From the NCBI GenBank assembly GCA_934533075.1, contig CAKTBJ010000031.1:1-37695 (forward strand): 37,695 nt of DNA, given 5' to 3'. The notes below the pieces were generated by a model that saw only the letters and a list, made by a program, of their open reading frames with translations, ran no database searches and was not told where the DNA came from. The position numbers and the translations under genes are program-made. Numbering within the stretch: the first letter of the stretch is position 1; every line of letters begins with the position of its first letter. Source of the DNA: an uncultured Paracoccus sp. (GTDB taxonomy: Bacteria > Pseudomonadota > Alphaproteobacteria > Rhodobacterales > Rhodobacteraceae). Of this stretch, positions 10,029 to 19,809 are shown piece by piece.

Positions 10029-12683
10029 ATGCCCAGCCTGAACGATATCCGCTCGACCTTCCTCGACTTCTTCGCGCGCAACGGCCACCGGGTCGTGCCC
10101 TCCAGCCCGCTGGTGCCGAGGAACGACCCCACGCTGATGTTCACCAATTCCGGCATGGTGCAGTTCAAGAACCTGTTCACCGGCGTCGAGACCCGCGACT
10201 ACAACCGCGCCACCACCGCGCAGAAATGCGTGCGCGCGGGCGGCAAGCATAACGACCTGGATAATGTCGGCTATACCGCCCGGCACCATACCTTCTTCGA
10301 AATGCTGGGCAATTTCAGCTTCGGCGATTATTTCAAATCCGACGCCATTCCCTTCGCCTGGGAATTGCTGACCAGGGATTTCGGCATTCCCAAGGACAAG
10401 CTGCTGGTTACCGTCTATCACACCGATGACGAGGCCGCGACTATCTGGAAGAAGGTGGCGGGCCTTTCCGACGACCGCATCATCCGCATTCCCACCGACG
10501 ATAATTTCTGGCGCATGGGTCCGACCGGGCCTTGCGGTCCCTGCACCGAAATCTTCTTCGACCACGGGCCGGGCATCTGGGGCGGACCGCCCGGCAGCCC
10601 CGAGGAGGACGGCGACCGCTTCATCGAAATCTGGAACCTCGTCTTCATGCAGAACGAGCAGTTCGAGGACGGCTCGATGCGCGCGCTGGACATGCAGTCC
10701 ATCGACACCGGCATGGGGCTGGAACGCATCGGCGCCCTGCTGCAAGGCAAGCACGACAATTACGACACCGACCTGATGCGGGCGCTGATCGAGGCCTCGG
10801 CCCATGCCACCAGTTCCGACCCCGACGGGCCGGGCAAGGTGCATCACCGCGTCATCGCCGACCACCTGCGCGCGACCAGCTTCCTGATCGCGGACGGGGT
10901 GACGCCCTCGGCGGATGGGCGCGGCTATGTGCTGCGCCGCATCATGCGCCGCGCCATGCGCCACGCGCATATGCTGGGGACCGACGAGCCGGTGATGCAC
11001 CGGCTGGTGCCGGCCCTGGTGCGCCAGATGGGCGGCGCCTATCCCGAGCTGGGCCAGGCGCAGGCGCTGATCGAGGAAACGCTGAAGCTGGAGGAAACCC
11101 GCTTCCGCCAGACCCTCGCGCGCGGGCTGCGGCTGCTGGACGACGAGCTGGAGCGCATTCCCGACGGCGCCGACCTGCCGGGCGCGACCGCCTTCCGCCT
11201 TTACGACACCTATGGCTTCCCGCTGGACCTGACGCAGGACGTGCTGCGCGAGCGCGGCCGCAAGGTCGATACCGCCGGTTTCGACGCCGCGATGGCCGAG
11301 CAGAAGGCGCAGGCGCGGGCGCATTGGGCCGGCTCGGGCGAGACCCGCGATGCCTCGATCTGGTTCGATCTGGCCGAAAAGCACGGCGCCAGCGAGTTCC
11401 TGGGCTATGAGACCGAGACCGCCGAGGGCGCGGTGCTGGCCCTGGTCCGCGACGGCGCGGCGGTCGACGTGGCCCGCATGGGCGAGACCGTGCAGATCGT
11501 CGTCAACCAGACCCCCTTCTACGCCGAATCCGGCGGCCAGGTCGGCGATACCGGGTTGATCAAGACCGAAACCGGCGCGGCCCGCGTCACCGGCACCCGC
11601 CCGGCGCAGGGGTTGATCGTGCACAGCGCCGAGGTGACTCTGGGCGAGATCGCCCCCGGCCAGGGCGCAACTCTGTCGGTGGATCACGACCGTCGCACCG
11701 CGATCCGCGCCAACCACTCGGCCACCCACCTGCTGAACGAGGCCCTGCGCGCGCATCTGGGCGATCACGTCGCCCAGCGGGGCAGCCTGAATGACGCCGA
11801 CCGGCTGCGCTTCGATTTTTCCCATGCCAAGGCGCTGACGGCGGAGGAACTGGCCGCCATCGAGGCCGAGGTGAACGCCTATATCCGCCAGAACAGCCCG
11901 GTGACGACGCGCCTGATGACCCCGGACGACGCCCGCGCCCTGGGCGCGCAGGCCCTGTTCGGCGAGAAATACGGCGACGAGGTGCGGGTGGTGTCGATGG
12001 GCCGGCGCGACGGCTCCGGCAAGGGCACCGATCAGGCGACCTATTCGATCGAGCTGTGCGGCGGCACCCATGTCCGCCAGACCGGCGAGATCGGCGCCTT
12101 CGTGCTGGTGGGCGATTCGGCCTCCTCGGCCGGGGTGCGCCGGGTCGAGGCCCTGACCGGCGAGGCCGCGCTGGCACATCTGCGCGCCGCGGATGCGCGG
12201 CTGGCCGAGGTCGCCGGCCTGCTGAAGGCCCCGGCGGGTGAGGTCGTGGACCGCGTGCGCGCCCTGGCCGAGGAGCGCCGGGTGCTGGCCAACGAGGTCG
12301 CGCAGCTGCGTCGCGAACTGGCGATGGGCGGTGCTGCTGCGGCGGATGCGGCGAAGGACATCGGCGGCGTCGCCTTCCTTGCCCGCAAGGTGGCGGGCGT
12401 GTCGGGCCGCGACCTGCCGGCGCTGATCGACGGCATGAAGGCGCAGGTCGGTTCCGGCGCGGTGCTGCTGCTGGCCGATACCGGCGACAAGGCGGCTGTC
12501 GGTGCCGGCGTGACCGCCGATCTGACCGGGCGGATTTCCGCGGTGGACATGGTGCGCGCGGCCTCCGGCGCCCTGGGCGGCAAGGGCGGCGGCGGCCGTC
12601 CCGACATGGCCCAGGGCGGCGCGCCCTCGCTGGAGGCCGCCGGTGCGGCGATTGCGGCGGTCGAGGCACTGCTGCGCGGCTAG
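10029..12683 (+). CDS. alaS: alanyl-tRNA synthetase
   Basis: 884 residues, full-length class II enzyme charging tRNA-Ala. The N-terminus ([17 protein letters not shown]) opens the catalytic domain; motif 2 lies near [16 protein letters not shown]. The editing domain carries the metal-site motifs [12 protein letters not shown] (HxxxH) and ELCGGTH. The Gly-rich C-Ala domain ends with [12 protein letters not shown]. Plus strand, standing alone between recR and a strong terminator. Confidence 0.97.
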   Translation: MPSLNDIRSTFLDFFARNGHRVVPSSPLVPRNDPTLMFTNSGMVQFKNLFTGVETRDYNRATTAQKCVRAGGKHNDLDNVGYTARHHTFFEMLGNFSFGDYFKSDAIPFAWELLTRDFGIPKDKLLVTVYHTDDEAATIWKKVAGLSDDRIIRIPTDDNFWRMGPTGPCGPCTEIFFDHGPGIWGGPPGSPEEDGDRFIEIWNLVFMQNEQFEDGSMRALDMQSIDTGMGLERIGALLQGKHDNYDTDLMRALIEASAHATSSDPDGPGKVHHRVIADHLRATSFLIADGVTPSADGRGYVLRRIMRRAMRHAHMLGTDEPVMHRLVPALVRQMGGAYPELGQAQALIEETLKLEETRFRQTLARGLRLLDDELERIPDGADLPGATAFRLYDTYGFPLDLTQDVLRERGRKVDTAGFDAAMAEQKAQARAHWAGSGETRDASIWFDLAEKHGASEFLGYETETAEGAVLALVRDGAAVDVARMGETVQIVVNQTPFYAESGGQVGDTGLIKTETGAARVTGTRPAQGLIVHSAEVTLGEIAPGQGATLSVDHDRRTAIRANHSATHLLNEALRAHLGDHVAQRGSLNDADRLRFDFSHAKALTAEELAAIEAEVNAYIRQNSPVTTRLMTPDDARALGAQALFGEKYGDEVRVVSMGRRDGSGKGTDQATYSIELCGGTHVRQTGEIGAFVLVGDSASSAGVRRVEALTGEAALAHLRAADARLAEVAGLLKAPAGEVVDRVRALAEERRVLANEVAQLRRELAMGGAAAADAAKDIGGVAFLARKVAGVSGRDLPALIDGMKAQVGSGAVLLLADTGDKAAVGAGVTADLTGRISAVDMVRAASGALGGKGGGGRPDMAQGGAPSLEAAGAAIAAVEALLRG

Positions 12684-12707
12684 TCACCGGGCGACCGGGA
12701 GAAACGG

Positions 12708-12734
12708 GGGCGGCCTGCCACGGCCGCCCTTTTT
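12708..12734 (+). terminator. intrinsic terminator of alaS
   Basis: GGGCGGCC (12708-12715), 6-nt loop, GGCCGCCC (12722-12729), then TTTTT (12730-12734). A perfect 8-bp GC stem followed by a T-run, 25 bp after the alaS stop. Confidence 0.9.
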
Positions 12735-13129
12735 CGTGGCCGGGTGACGGCCGGTCGGACGCAAGGTTGCGCCGTGCATGAACTGCAAAATGCGGCCGGG
12801 TCGGTTGAAGCCGGATCGGGCGAGGTTACGCATGCATGGGAAGATGCGCGGTCCGGCAATGGGCGAAATGTCGGGCGTGTCGGGCACCAGGTTCAAACGC
12901 GCCCGACCCGCAAAACACGGGAGCATGGGCCGGGGCCGGATCGAGCCGGACCACGCCCGCGCAAGGAAATACCCAATCAGGGCGGAGCGGCTTGCGGTAT
13001 CGCGCCACGCCTGCCAGGCATGTGGCCTTTCCAAGGCCCCTACCCCTTTTCGGCCAGGCGGGGCCGCATCTGCGCAAGCGCGGCATGGCCAAGGCCAGTG
13101 CCCGCGCCTCGGATCACCCGGCGCAAAGC
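12735..13129. other. 395-bp stretch with no recognisable gene, between two facing terminators
   Basis: Lies between the alaS terminator (plus) and the recA terminator (minus). Frames on both strands give Arg/Pro-rich peptides of no recognisable family and no convincing ribosome sites. Short dyads occur (for example GTCGGGC ... GCCCGAC around 12870-12900, and CCGG-ATCGAG-CCGG near 12940). It may hold a small RNA, a decayed gene or nothing; the sequence does not decide. Confidence 0.4.
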
Positions 13130-13159
13130 AAAAGGGGCGGCCCCCGGACCGCCCCTTTT
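13130..13159 (-). terminator. intrinsic terminator of recA
   Basis: On the plus strand AAAAGGGGCGG (13130-13140), an 8-nt loop, then CCGCCCCTTTT (13149-13159). Read on the minus strand this is a GC stem followed by TTTTGCTTT, 20 bp after the recA stop. The A/T flanks make it potentially bidirectional. Confidence 0.88.
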
Positions 13160-13178
13160 CAAATCCCTGCCGAAGCCC

Positions 13179-14249
13179 TCAGCCCTCGTCGGTCAGCGCC
13201 TCATCCTCGGGGCCGGTGGCGAAGTCGAGGCCGTGGCTGGCGCGGATCTTGTCCTCGATCTCCAGCGAGACGGCCGGATTGTCACGCAGGAACTGCTTGG
13301 CATTCTCGCGCCCCTGCCCGATCCGCTGGTCGCCATAGGAATACCAGGCGCCCGATTTCTCGACCACGCCGGCCTTCACGCCCAGGTCGATCAGTTCGCC
13401 GACCTTGCTGATGCCCTCGCCATACATGATGTCGAACTCGACCTGCCGGAAAGGCGGCGCGACCTTGTTCTTGACCACCTTGACGCGGGTGGTGTTCCCG
13501 ATCACCTCGTCGCGATCCTTGACCGAGCCGGTGCGGCGGATGTCCAGGCGCACCGAAGCGTAGAACTTCAGGGCATTGCCGCCGGTGGTGGTTTCCGGGC
13601 TGCCGAACATCACCCCGATCTTCATGCGGATCTGGTTGATGAAGATCACCATGCAGTTGCTGCGCCCGATGGATGCGGTCAGCTTGCGCATCGCCTGGCT
13701 CATCAGACGGGCCTGGCTGCCCATCTGCATGTCGCCCATGTCGCCCTCGATCTCGGACTTGGGGGTCAGCGCGGCGACCGAATCGACCACGACCAGGCTG
13801 ACCGCGCCGGATCGCACCAGCGTATCGACGATTTCCAGCGCCTGCTCGCCCGTGTCGGGCTGGCTGATCAGCAACTCGTCCAGGTCCACGCCCAGCTTGC
13901 GGGCATATTGCGGGTCCAGCGCATGCTCGGCATCCACGAAGGCGCAGACGCCGCCCTTCTTCTGCTCCTCCGCGACCACATGCAGGGTCAGCGTGGTCTT
14001 GCCCGAGCTTTCCGGCCCGTAGATCTCGATGATGCGGCCCTTGGGCAACCCGCCGATGCCCAGCGCGATGTCCAGCCCCAGCGAGCCGGTCGAGGTCGCC
14101 TCGATCTCCGCCACGGGGCTGTCCTTGCCCAGTTTCATGATCGAGCCCTTGCCGAATTGCCGCTCGATCTGGGCCAGCGCGCTGTCCAGCGCCTTCTGGC
14201 GATCTGCCGTCCGCTTGTCTTGCATGTCGAAAAGGCCCGAGGTTGCCAT
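13179..14249 (-). CDS. recA: recombinase RecA
   Basis: 356 residues. RecA forms ATP-dependent filaments on single-stranded DNA for strand exchange and triggers LexA self-cleavage. Walker A is GPESSGKTT (78-86), Walker B is near [11 protein letters not shown], and the L2 loop is [25 protein letters not shown]. The tail is acidic ([10 protein letters not shown]). The ATG at 14249 ([13 protein letters not shown]) is preferred over one at 14264 because a GGGCAGG ribosome site precedes it. A LexA-type operator lies about 60-80 bp upstream and a strong terminator downstream, so recA is a single-gene SOS unit. Confidence 0.98.
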   Translation of the reverse strand: MATSGLFDMQDKRTADRQKALDSALAQIERQFGKGSIMKLGKDSPVAEIEATSTGSLGLDIALGIGGLPKGRIIEIYGPESSGKTTLTLHVVAEEQKKGGVCAFVDAEHALDPQYARKLGVDLDELLISQPDTGEQALEIVDTLVRSGAVSLVVVDSVAALTPKSEIEGDMGDMQMGSQARLMSQAMRKLTASIGRSNCMVIFINQIRMKIGVMFGSPETTTGGNALKFYASVRLDIRRTGSVKDRDEVIGNTTRVKVVKNKVAPPFRQVEFDIMYGEGISKVGELIDLGVKAGVVEKSGAWYSYGDQRIGQGRENAKQFLRDNPAVSLEIEDKIRASHGLDFATGPEDEALTDEG

Positions 14250-14307
14250 GTTTTGCCTGCCCATCTTGTTTCACAGCCCGCCCGCAACGACAATGCCGCA
14301 GGCGCGT

Positions 14308-14331
14308 GTTCGCATATTGTTCACAATATGC
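14308..14331 (-). promoter_or_regulatory. LexA (SOS) box of recA, fused to a 20-bp palindrome
   Basis: 14308-14322 reads GTTC-GCATATT-GTTC, exactly the alphaproteobacterial LexA consensus GTTC-N7-GTTC. Overlapping it, 14312-14331 is the dyad GCATATTGT-TC-ACAATATGC, a perfect 9-bp inverted repeat with a 2-nt centre. The site is 59 bp upstream of the recA start and about 130 bp from the divergent sulfotransferase-like gene. Confidence 0.85.
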
Positions 14332-14395
14332 TTGCCCTGACCCGCCACCGCAAGAGGGAAAGCATGCTTCCTTCCCCCAGCTTATGACCAAATCG

Positions 14396-14410
14396 TTAAC
14401 AGAGCGTTTA
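14396..14410 (+). promoter_or_regulatory. CtrA-like box upstream of the sulfotransferase-like gene
   Basis: TTAA-CAGAGCG-TTTA fits the CtrA consensus TTAA-N7-TTAA at 7 of 8 defined bases, and it is flanked as TTAAC...GTTTAC. It ends 51 bp before the start codon at 14461. Prediction from sequence only. Confidence 0.45.
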
Positions 14411-14460
14411 CAGCCGCCCCGCCGCCCCCTATCCGATGAAAAACCATGCGAGGGGGCAGG

Positions 14461-15057
14461 ATGCTGATTTTCTTCGACCGGCGGCTGGTGTTCCTGGCCA
14501 CACCCAAGGCCGGCTCGACCGCGATCGAGGCCGCGCTCGATTCGCTGGCCAACCTGGCCATTACCCGGCCCGAGCCGCTGAAGCACACCACCCTGGCCGA
14601 GTTCGAGCGCCATATCCGCCCCTGGCTGGAGGCCAAGGCCGGCGGTGACCGCTTTACCACCGTGGCCTTGATGCGCGAGCCTCTGGACTGGGTGCGAAGC
14701 TGGTATCGCTTTCGCCGCCGCGACGACGATGACGACCCGGCGCATCCGATGGCCGGGCTGGATTTCGAGGGCTTCGCGACGGCCTGCCTGCAACCCGACC
14801 CGCCCGGTTTCGCCCGCATCGGCCGGCAGGCGGATCATCTCACCGCGCCGGACAGCCGCGTGGACCGCATCTTCCGCTATGAGGAGATGGACCGCTTTAC
14901 CGATTTTCTGGAAGGCCGGCTGGATTGCATCGTCAACCTGCCGCGGCTGAACGTCCCGCCCACGGCCGAGACCGGGATCGGCGCGGAGGCCGCCGCCGCC
15001 CTGGCCGCCGGTTTCGACGCCGATCACCGGCTTTACGACAGCCTGCCGCGCGGCTAG
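14461..15057 (+). CDS. sulfotransferase-like P-loop protein
   Basis: 198 residues. The N-terminus has TPKAGST (14-20), matching the 5'-phosphosulfate-binding loop of sulfotransferases (PKxGTT/S), preceded by a beta strand (LVFLA). A second motif, MREPLDWVRSWYRFR, fits the 3'-phosphate-binding region (R-x-P...S). It could transfer sulfate from PAPS, but the acceptor is unknown. Such proteins are, as far as I recall, sometimes labelled 'gamma-glutamyl kinase' in Rhodobacteraceae genomes; nothing here supports that. The ATG at 14461 follows GAGGGGGCAGG. Its TAG stop overlaps the TAG stop of convergent cckA (15054-15057, CTAG). Confidence 0.75.
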   Translation: MLIFFDRRLVFLATPKAGSTAIEAALDSLANLAITRPEPLKHTTLAEFERHIRPWLEAKAGGDRFTTVALMREPLDWVRSWYRFRRRDDDDDPAHPMAGLDFEGFATACLQPDPPGFARIGRQADHLTAPDSRVDRIFRYEEMDRFTDFLEGRLDCIVNLPRLNVPPTAETGIGAEAAAALAAGFDADHRLYDSLPRG

Positions 15058-17105
15058 GGGCCGCGCAGGATGTCCACCTGCTCGCGCACCATGTCGGTCA
15101 GTTGCGTCAGGCTGAAGGGCTTTTGCAGGAAGCGGGCATGGGCCACGGGCGGGTTGCCGTCGCTGAACATGTCCTCGGAATAGCCGGACATGAAGATCAC
15201 CCGCGTGCGCGGCCGGTCGCGCAGCGCGCTGCGCACCCAGGCGGGACCATCCATGCCGGGCATCACCACATCGGTCACGAAGACATCGAAATCCCGCGCG
15301 GAATCGGCCAGCAGGTCCAGCGCGGCCTCGGCGCAATCGGCCTCGGCCACCTCAAAGCCGCGCAGGCGCAGGGCGCGGGCGGCGAAGGCGCGCACGGCGG
15401 CCTCGTCCTCGACCAGCAGCACCGAGGCCGGACGCGCCGGGCCGGGCGCCGCCACCGGCGCGGCCTCGGCGCTGGCACGGGCGGCGGCCAGCTCCTTCGG
15501 ATCATGGGCCGGGAAATAGATGGAGAAATTGGTGCCGCGCCCCACCTCGCTGTCGCAGAACACATAGCCGCCGGATTGCTTGACGATGCCGTAGACCGTG
15601 GCGAGGCCGAGGCCCGTCCCCTCGCCCACCCGCTTGGTGGTGAAGAACGGCTCGAAGATCTTGCCCAGCTTGTCGGCCGGGATGCCGCATCCCTCGTCGG
15701 CGACGCTGATCAGCACGTAATCGCCGCTGGGGACCGAGACCCGCTCGCGCGACAGCGCATCCTTCAGCGTGACGTTGGCGGTGCGGATGGCGATGCGCCC
15801 GCCCTCCGGCATGGCGTCGCGGGCATTCACCACCAGGTTCATCACCACCTGGTCGAGCTGACGCGGATCGGTGCGGATCGGGCGCAGGGCCGGGTCATGC
15901 TCGAAGCTGAGGGTGATGCGCTCCGTCACCAGCCGGCGCAGCAGATGGGTCAACTCCGACAGGGTATCGCGCAGGTCGATGATCTGCGGCTTCATCGCCT
16001 GCTTGCGCGAGAAGGCCAGCAATTGCCCGACCAGGGCGGCGGCGCGGTTGGCGTTCTGGCTGATCTGCTGGATGTCGGCATAATCCGGGTCGGTGGCATC
16101 GCGGCGCAGCATCAGCAGGTCGCAATGGCCCGAGATCGCGGTCAGCACGTTGTTGAAGTCATGGGCGACGCCGCCGGCAAGCTGGCCGATGGCCTGCATC
16201 TTCTGGCTCTGGACGAATTGCGCCTCCAGCGTCTTCAGGGCGCTGGCATCCGACAGCACCGCGATCAGCCCGTCGCCGCCATCGCGCGCCAGCGAGACCT
16301 GGACGAACCGCTCCGGCCCCTCGCCCCGGCTGCGCAGCATTTCCGGGCGCGGGCTGATGCGGCCGTGCAGCACGTCGTCCAGCCAGTCCTCGACCGGGCG
16401 GCCCAGACCGTCCAGCAGCGCATGCAGCGACACGCCGGGCACCACGCCGGGCAGCAGCACCCGCGCGGCGGCATTCGCGCGGGTGACGCGCGCGTCGCGG
16501 TCCAGACCGATCAGTGCCACCGGCAGGGCGTCGAACCCCTCGATCACCCGCGGCGCGGGAACCGCCGCCTCCGCCCGGCCGGCATCCAGCGACCAGATCA
16601 GCAGCGTGCCGTCGCCGGCGCTGCGCAGCGTCAGCCGCCCCTCCGACAGCGGCAGCCCGGCCTCGCCGGCATGGCCGGCGCGGGCGGTCAGCCGGCGGAT
16701 CGCGTCCTCCGGGTCGGCGACCAGCCGGGCCAGCGCCGGGTTCAGCGTGCCGCGGATACGGTCGCCGAAGCGCGCCTCGGCCGCCGGGCTTTGCCACAGC
16801 ACCATGCCCTGCGGCGCGGTGGCCCAGATCACCCGCCCGTCCCTGCCGCCGGCCTCCCCGGCCAGCGCGTCGCGCTGGCGCCGCAAGGCGCGGCGGGTGG
16901 CATGACGCAGCCGCATCTGCTGGCCGGCCAGCACCAGCCCGAGGCCATACAGCGCCAGCAGCACCATGCCCAGCAGCAGCAGCCCCTGCGGCACCGGCCG
17001 CGACCCGGCATCGGCCAGCCATGTCCACAGCGCACCCACCGCCAGCGGCAGGGTCAGCAGCGGGATCGCCAGCGGTGCAATCGGGGCGGTGCGGGCATGG
17101 GACAT
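15054..17105 (-). CDS. cckA: hybrid histidine kinase CckA
   Basis: 683 residues. CckA starts the CckA-ChpT-CtrA phosphorelay, which in Rhodobacteraceae controls motility and gene-transfer-agent production and lysis. Two N-terminal membrane helices (about 9-31 and 41-60), PAS-like regions (about 90-290), and the HisKA H-box [10 protein letters not shown] with His315. The ATPase domain has an N-box [14 protein letters not shown] and G-boxes ([15 protein letters not shown]). A C-terminal receiver has Asp612 in [11 protein letters not shown]. The start MSHARTAP at 17105 is chosen because the upstream extension is Arg-rich and runs into the CtrA box. Both His and Asp are intact, so kinase and phosphatase modes are possible. 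Confidence 0.93.
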   Translation of the reverse strand: MSHARTAPIAPLAIPLLTLPLAVGALWTWLADAGSRPVPQGLLLLGMVLLALYGLGLVLAGQQMRLRHATRRALRRQRDALAGEAGGRDGRVIWATAPQGMVLWQSPAAEARFGDRIRGTLNPALARLVADPEDAIRRLTARAGHAGEAGLPLSEGRLTLRSAGDGTLLIWSLDAGRAEAAVPAPRVIEGFDALPVALIGLDRDARVTRANAAARVLLPGVVPGVSLHALLDGLGRPVEDWLDDVLHGRISPRPEMLRSRGEGPERFVQVSLARDGGDGLIAVLSDASALKTLEAQFVQSQKMQAIGQLAGGVAHDFNNVLTAISGHCDLLMLRRDATDPDYADIQQISQNANRAAALVGQLLAFSRKQAMKPQIIDLRDTLSELTHLLRRLVTERITLSFEHDPALRPIRTDPRQLDQVVMNLVVNARDAMPEGGRIAIRTANVTLKDALSRERVSVPSGDYVLISVADEGCGIPADKLGKIFEPFFTTKRVGEGTGLGLATVYGIVKQSGGYVFCDSEVGRGTNFSIYFPAHDPKELAAARASAEAAPVAAPGPARPASVLLVEDEAAVRAFAARALRLRGFEVAEADCAEAALDLLADSARDFDVFVTDVVMPGMDGPAWVRSALRDRPRTRVIFMSGYSEDMFSDGNPPVAHARFLQKPFSLTQLTDMVREQVDILRGP

Positions 17106-17158
17106 GAGGCGGCGCAACCCTGTGATGCGATTCGCTGCCCTGTCTAGCGCCCCGGTGC

Positions 17159-17173
17159 TTAACATTCGGTTAA
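17159..17173 (-). promoter_or_regulatory. perfect CtrA box upstream of cckA
   Basis: TTAA-CATTCGG-TTAA exactly matches TTAA-N7-TTAA and reads as such on both strands. It ends 53 bp upstream of the cckA start, overlapping the TAA stop of the rsmB-type gene (17170-17172). Suggests feedback of CtrA on its own kinase gene; binding is inferred. Confidence 0.65.
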
Positions 17174-18333
17174 TCCGCAGCCGATTCCAGCACCGCCAGA
17201 AAGAAGCCGTCGCCATTGCCGGGCGGGCCAAAGCGCCGCATCAGCGCCGGACGCAAGCCCGAGCGGGCCGCGAAAACGGCGATCCGGTCCTCGTTCTCGG
17301 CGCGCAGGACCGAGCATGTCATATAGGCCAGGCGGCCGCCCGGCCCCACATGGCCCGCCGCGTCGTCGAGGATTTCCGATTGTATATCAGACAATTGCGC
17401 AAAACCCTCGGGCGAGAGCCGCCACCGCGCATCGGGATCGCGCGCCCAGGTGCCGGAGCCGGAACAGGGCACATCCGCCACCACCAGATCGAAACGCCCC
17501 TGCGGCGGAGCCATTTCGATCCTCGCCCCGGCCCGCGCGGCGCGGGCGGGCAGGTCGGCCATACGCCCCGGTTTCGCATCATGCGCGACCACGCGCGCGG
17601 CCCCCTGCGCGGCCAGCGCCAGCGCCTTGCCGCCGCCGCCGGCGCAGTAGTCCAGCACCGAAAGCCCGGCCAGGCCGCCCAGCTCCGCCACCGCACGCTG
17701 CGGGGAAAGGTCCTGCAACTCCACCAGCCCGTCCAGATAGGCGCGGCTGCGGCTGATGCGACGCTCGCCGCCGGTGACGCGCAGGGCGGTGGCGCAGGCG
17801 GGATGCGGGGCGGTGGCGATGTCCTCGGCGGCCAGCGCGGCCTGCGCCGTGGCCAGGTCGGCGCGCAGGGCATTGACGCGCAGCCAGACCGGGGCGCGGT
17901 GGCTCATCGCCTCGGCATAGGCGGGGAAATCCTCGCCCAAAGCCTCGGCCAGGGGGGCGTGCAGCCAAGCGGGCAGGTCGTCGGCGGCGCTGCCCACGGG
18001 GCCGCCCGCGCGCGCGGCGCGCTCGGCCTCGGTCAGGGGCGCGGGCGCATGGCCCTCGCCGGTGAAGAAGGCGTCGGGATCGGCCAGCGCGCCGATCATC
18101 AGCGCACGGCCGGTCAGGCGCGGGTCCTCGGCCCCCGACAGGCCGGCATGCAGCGCGTGGCGCCCGCGCCGGCGCAGCCCGTCATAGACAAGATCGCGCA
18201 CCGCGGCCCGGTCGCCCGATCCCGCGTAACGTGCGCCGCGCGCCCAGCCGATCAGCGCGGCCTCGGCCGCCGCACCCGCCAGCACGCGGTCCAGAACCGC
18301 CGCCGCCGCCGCGATCCGCGCCGCCGGAGTCAT
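17170..18333 (-). CDS. RsmB/NOP-family RNA (cytosine-5) methyltransferase
   Basis: 387 residues. An N-terminal NusB-like helical domain (about 1-130) is followed by a class I SAM-dependent methyltransferase. The SAM-binding region is LSVLDYCAGGGGKALALA. The two catalytic cysteines of the m5C family are present, in DVPCSGSGTW and YMTCSVLRAENEDR. Members methylate cytosine in rRNA (RsmB: C967 of 16S rRNA); the exact target here is inferred. Starts 3 bp after the M32 peptidase stop, hence the operon ctaA - M32 - this gene. Confidence 0.88.
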   Translation of the reverse strand: MTPAARIAAAAAVLDRVLAGAAAEAALIGWARGARYAGSGDRAAVRDLVYDGLRRRGRHALHAGLSGAEDPRLTGRALMIGALADPDAFFTGEGHAPAPLTEAERAARAGGPVGSAADDLPAWLHAPLAEALGEDFPAYAEAMSHRAPVWLRVNALRADLATAQAALAAEDIATAPHPACATALRVTGGERRISRSRAYLDGLVELQDLSPQRAVAELGGLAGLSVLDYCAGGGGKALALAAQGAARVVAHDAKPGRMADLPARAARAGARIEMAPPQGRFDLVVADVPCSGSGTWARDPDARWRLSPEGFAQLSDIQSEILDDAAGHVGPGGRLAYMTCSVLRAENEDRIAVFAARSGLRPALMRRFGPPGNGDGFFLAVLESAAD

Positions 18334-18336
18334 GGC

Positions 18337-19809
18337 CTAAAGCCCATAGATGCGACCGAATTTCTCGGTCAGGTAATCCAGCAGCGGCTCCGGCGAGGGC
18401 AGCTTGCCGGTGGCGGATTCGATCAGCGCCATCGGCGGATACAGCGCCCCGTGCCGCTGGACGTTCTCGCGCAGCCATTCGGTGCCGGGATCGGCATCGC
18501 CCCGCGCCAGCGCCGCATCCAGATCGGGCACGGCGGCGCGCATCGCCTCGTTCAGGCAGCCGGCATAGACATTGCCCAGCGCATAGGTGGGGAAATAGCC
18601 GAACAGCCCCACCGCCCAATGCACGTCCTGCAACATGCCGTTCGAAGGCCGGTCCACCGCCACCCCGAAATCGCGCTGGAAGCGGGCGTTCCACGCCTCC
18701 GGCAGGTCGTGGACATCCAGCCGGCCGGAAATCAGGTCGCGCTCCAGATCGAAGCGCATCATGATGTGCAGGTTGTATTGCACCTCGTCGGCCTCGGTGC
18801 GGATGAAGCCGGGGCGGACCTTGTTCACGGTGCCGAAGAAGGCGTCCGCGTCCGCGATGTTCAGCCCGTCGAAGGCGTCGCTCATCCGGTCGAACAGCCA
18901 GCCGGTGAAGGCGCGCGAGCGGCCCATCTGGTTTTCATAGATGCGGCTCTGGCTTTCGTGGACACCCATCGAGACGCCGCGCCCCAGCACCGTGAAGGCG
19001 TGGTCGCTGTCGACGCCCAGCTCGTAAGTGGCGTGGCCGACCTCGTGGATGGTGGAGTAGATGCAGTTGAAGGGATCGGTCTCGACCACCCGCGTCGTGA
19101 TGCGCGCATCCTGCCATCCGCCGGAGCTGAACGGATGCACGGCCAGGTCCAGCCGGCCCCGCGACCAGTCATAGCCGAAGGCCATCGCGCAGAGGCGGGC
19201 GAGGCGAAGCTGGGCCTCCTGCGGGTAATGGCCGGTCAGGTCGGCGGGCTGGTGGGCGGCGCCCAGGATGTCGTCGCGCAGGCCCACGAGGCGCGGGCGC
19301 ATGGCGTCGAAGATGGCGCCGATGGCGGCGGCCGAGGTGTCCGGCTCGTAATCCTCCAGCAGCGCGTCGTAGGCGTCGCCGCCATCGGCCAGCGCCTGCC
19401 CCTTCTCGCGCACCAGCGACACCACGTCCGACAGTGTGGGCAGGAAATCCTCCGGCGCCTCCTTGGCGCGGGCCTCGGCCCAGATGCCCTGCGACAGCGA
19501 GGTGATCCGCGCCAGTTCCGTGGCCAGCCGCGCCGGCACGCGGGTCGCGCGCGCATAATCGCGGGCGATGAGGTCGAGCATGCGCGCGTCCTCCTCGTCC
19601 CCGGCCTCGGCCGCATCCAGCCATTCGCCGATGCGCGGATCGGTGCGGCGCTCGTGCAGGACCGATTCCATCGCGGCCATTTCCTCGGCACGCTGTTCGG
19701 TGGCGCCGCGCGGCATCACGGTCTCCTGGTCCCAGCCCAGGCGCCCGGCGACCGAGGACAGCGCCTCGGTCACATGCTGGAACGCCATCAATTCGTCGAA
19801 TGCACTCAT
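18337..19809 (-). CDS. M32-family metallo-carboxypeptidase
   Basis: 490 residues, the usual size for M32 (Taq carboxypeptidase) enzymes, cytoplasmic zinc peptidases that remove C-terminal residues. HPF at 235-237 and HEVGH at 255-259 (the HExxH zinc motif; HEFGH in many relatives) are intact, followed by GVHESQSR, whose Glu supplies the third zinc ligand, and GYFPTYALGN near the C-terminus. The ATG overlaps the ctaA stop (ATGA, 19806-19809), so translation is coupled to ctaA. Confidence 0.93.
   Translation of the reverse strand: MSAFDELMAFQHVTEALSSVAGRLGWDQETVMPRGATEQRAEEMAAMESVLHERRTDPRIGEWLDAAEAGDEEDARMLDLIARDYARATRVPARLATELARITSLSQGIWAEARAKEAPEDFLPTLSDVVSLVREKGQALADGGDAYDALLEDYEPDTSAAAIGAIFDAMRPRLVGLRDDILGAAHQPADLTGHYPQEAQLRLARLCAMAFGYDWSRGRLDLAVHPFSSGGWQDARITTRVVETDPFNCIYSTIHEVGHATYELGVDSDHAFTVLGRGVSMGVHESQSRIYENQMGRSRAFTGWLFDRMSDAFDGLNIADADAFFGTVNKVRPGFIRTEADEVQYNLHIMMRFDLERDLISGRLDVHDLPEAWNARFQRDFGVAVDRPSNGMLQDVHWAVGLFGYFPTYALGNVYAGCLNEAMRAAVPDLDAALARGDADPGTEWLRENVQRHGALYPPMALIESATGKLPSPEPLLDYLTEKFGRIYGL

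Noticed and set aside
12885..12915. GGTTCAAA motif suggesting a tRNA T-arm
   Set aside because: Flanking bases do not form a T-stem, and no acceptor, D or anticodon arms could be drawn.
12684..13034. Minus-strand frame of about 116 codons between alaS and recA
   Set aside because: It reads through the alaS terminator, has no ribosome site and no recognisable motif.
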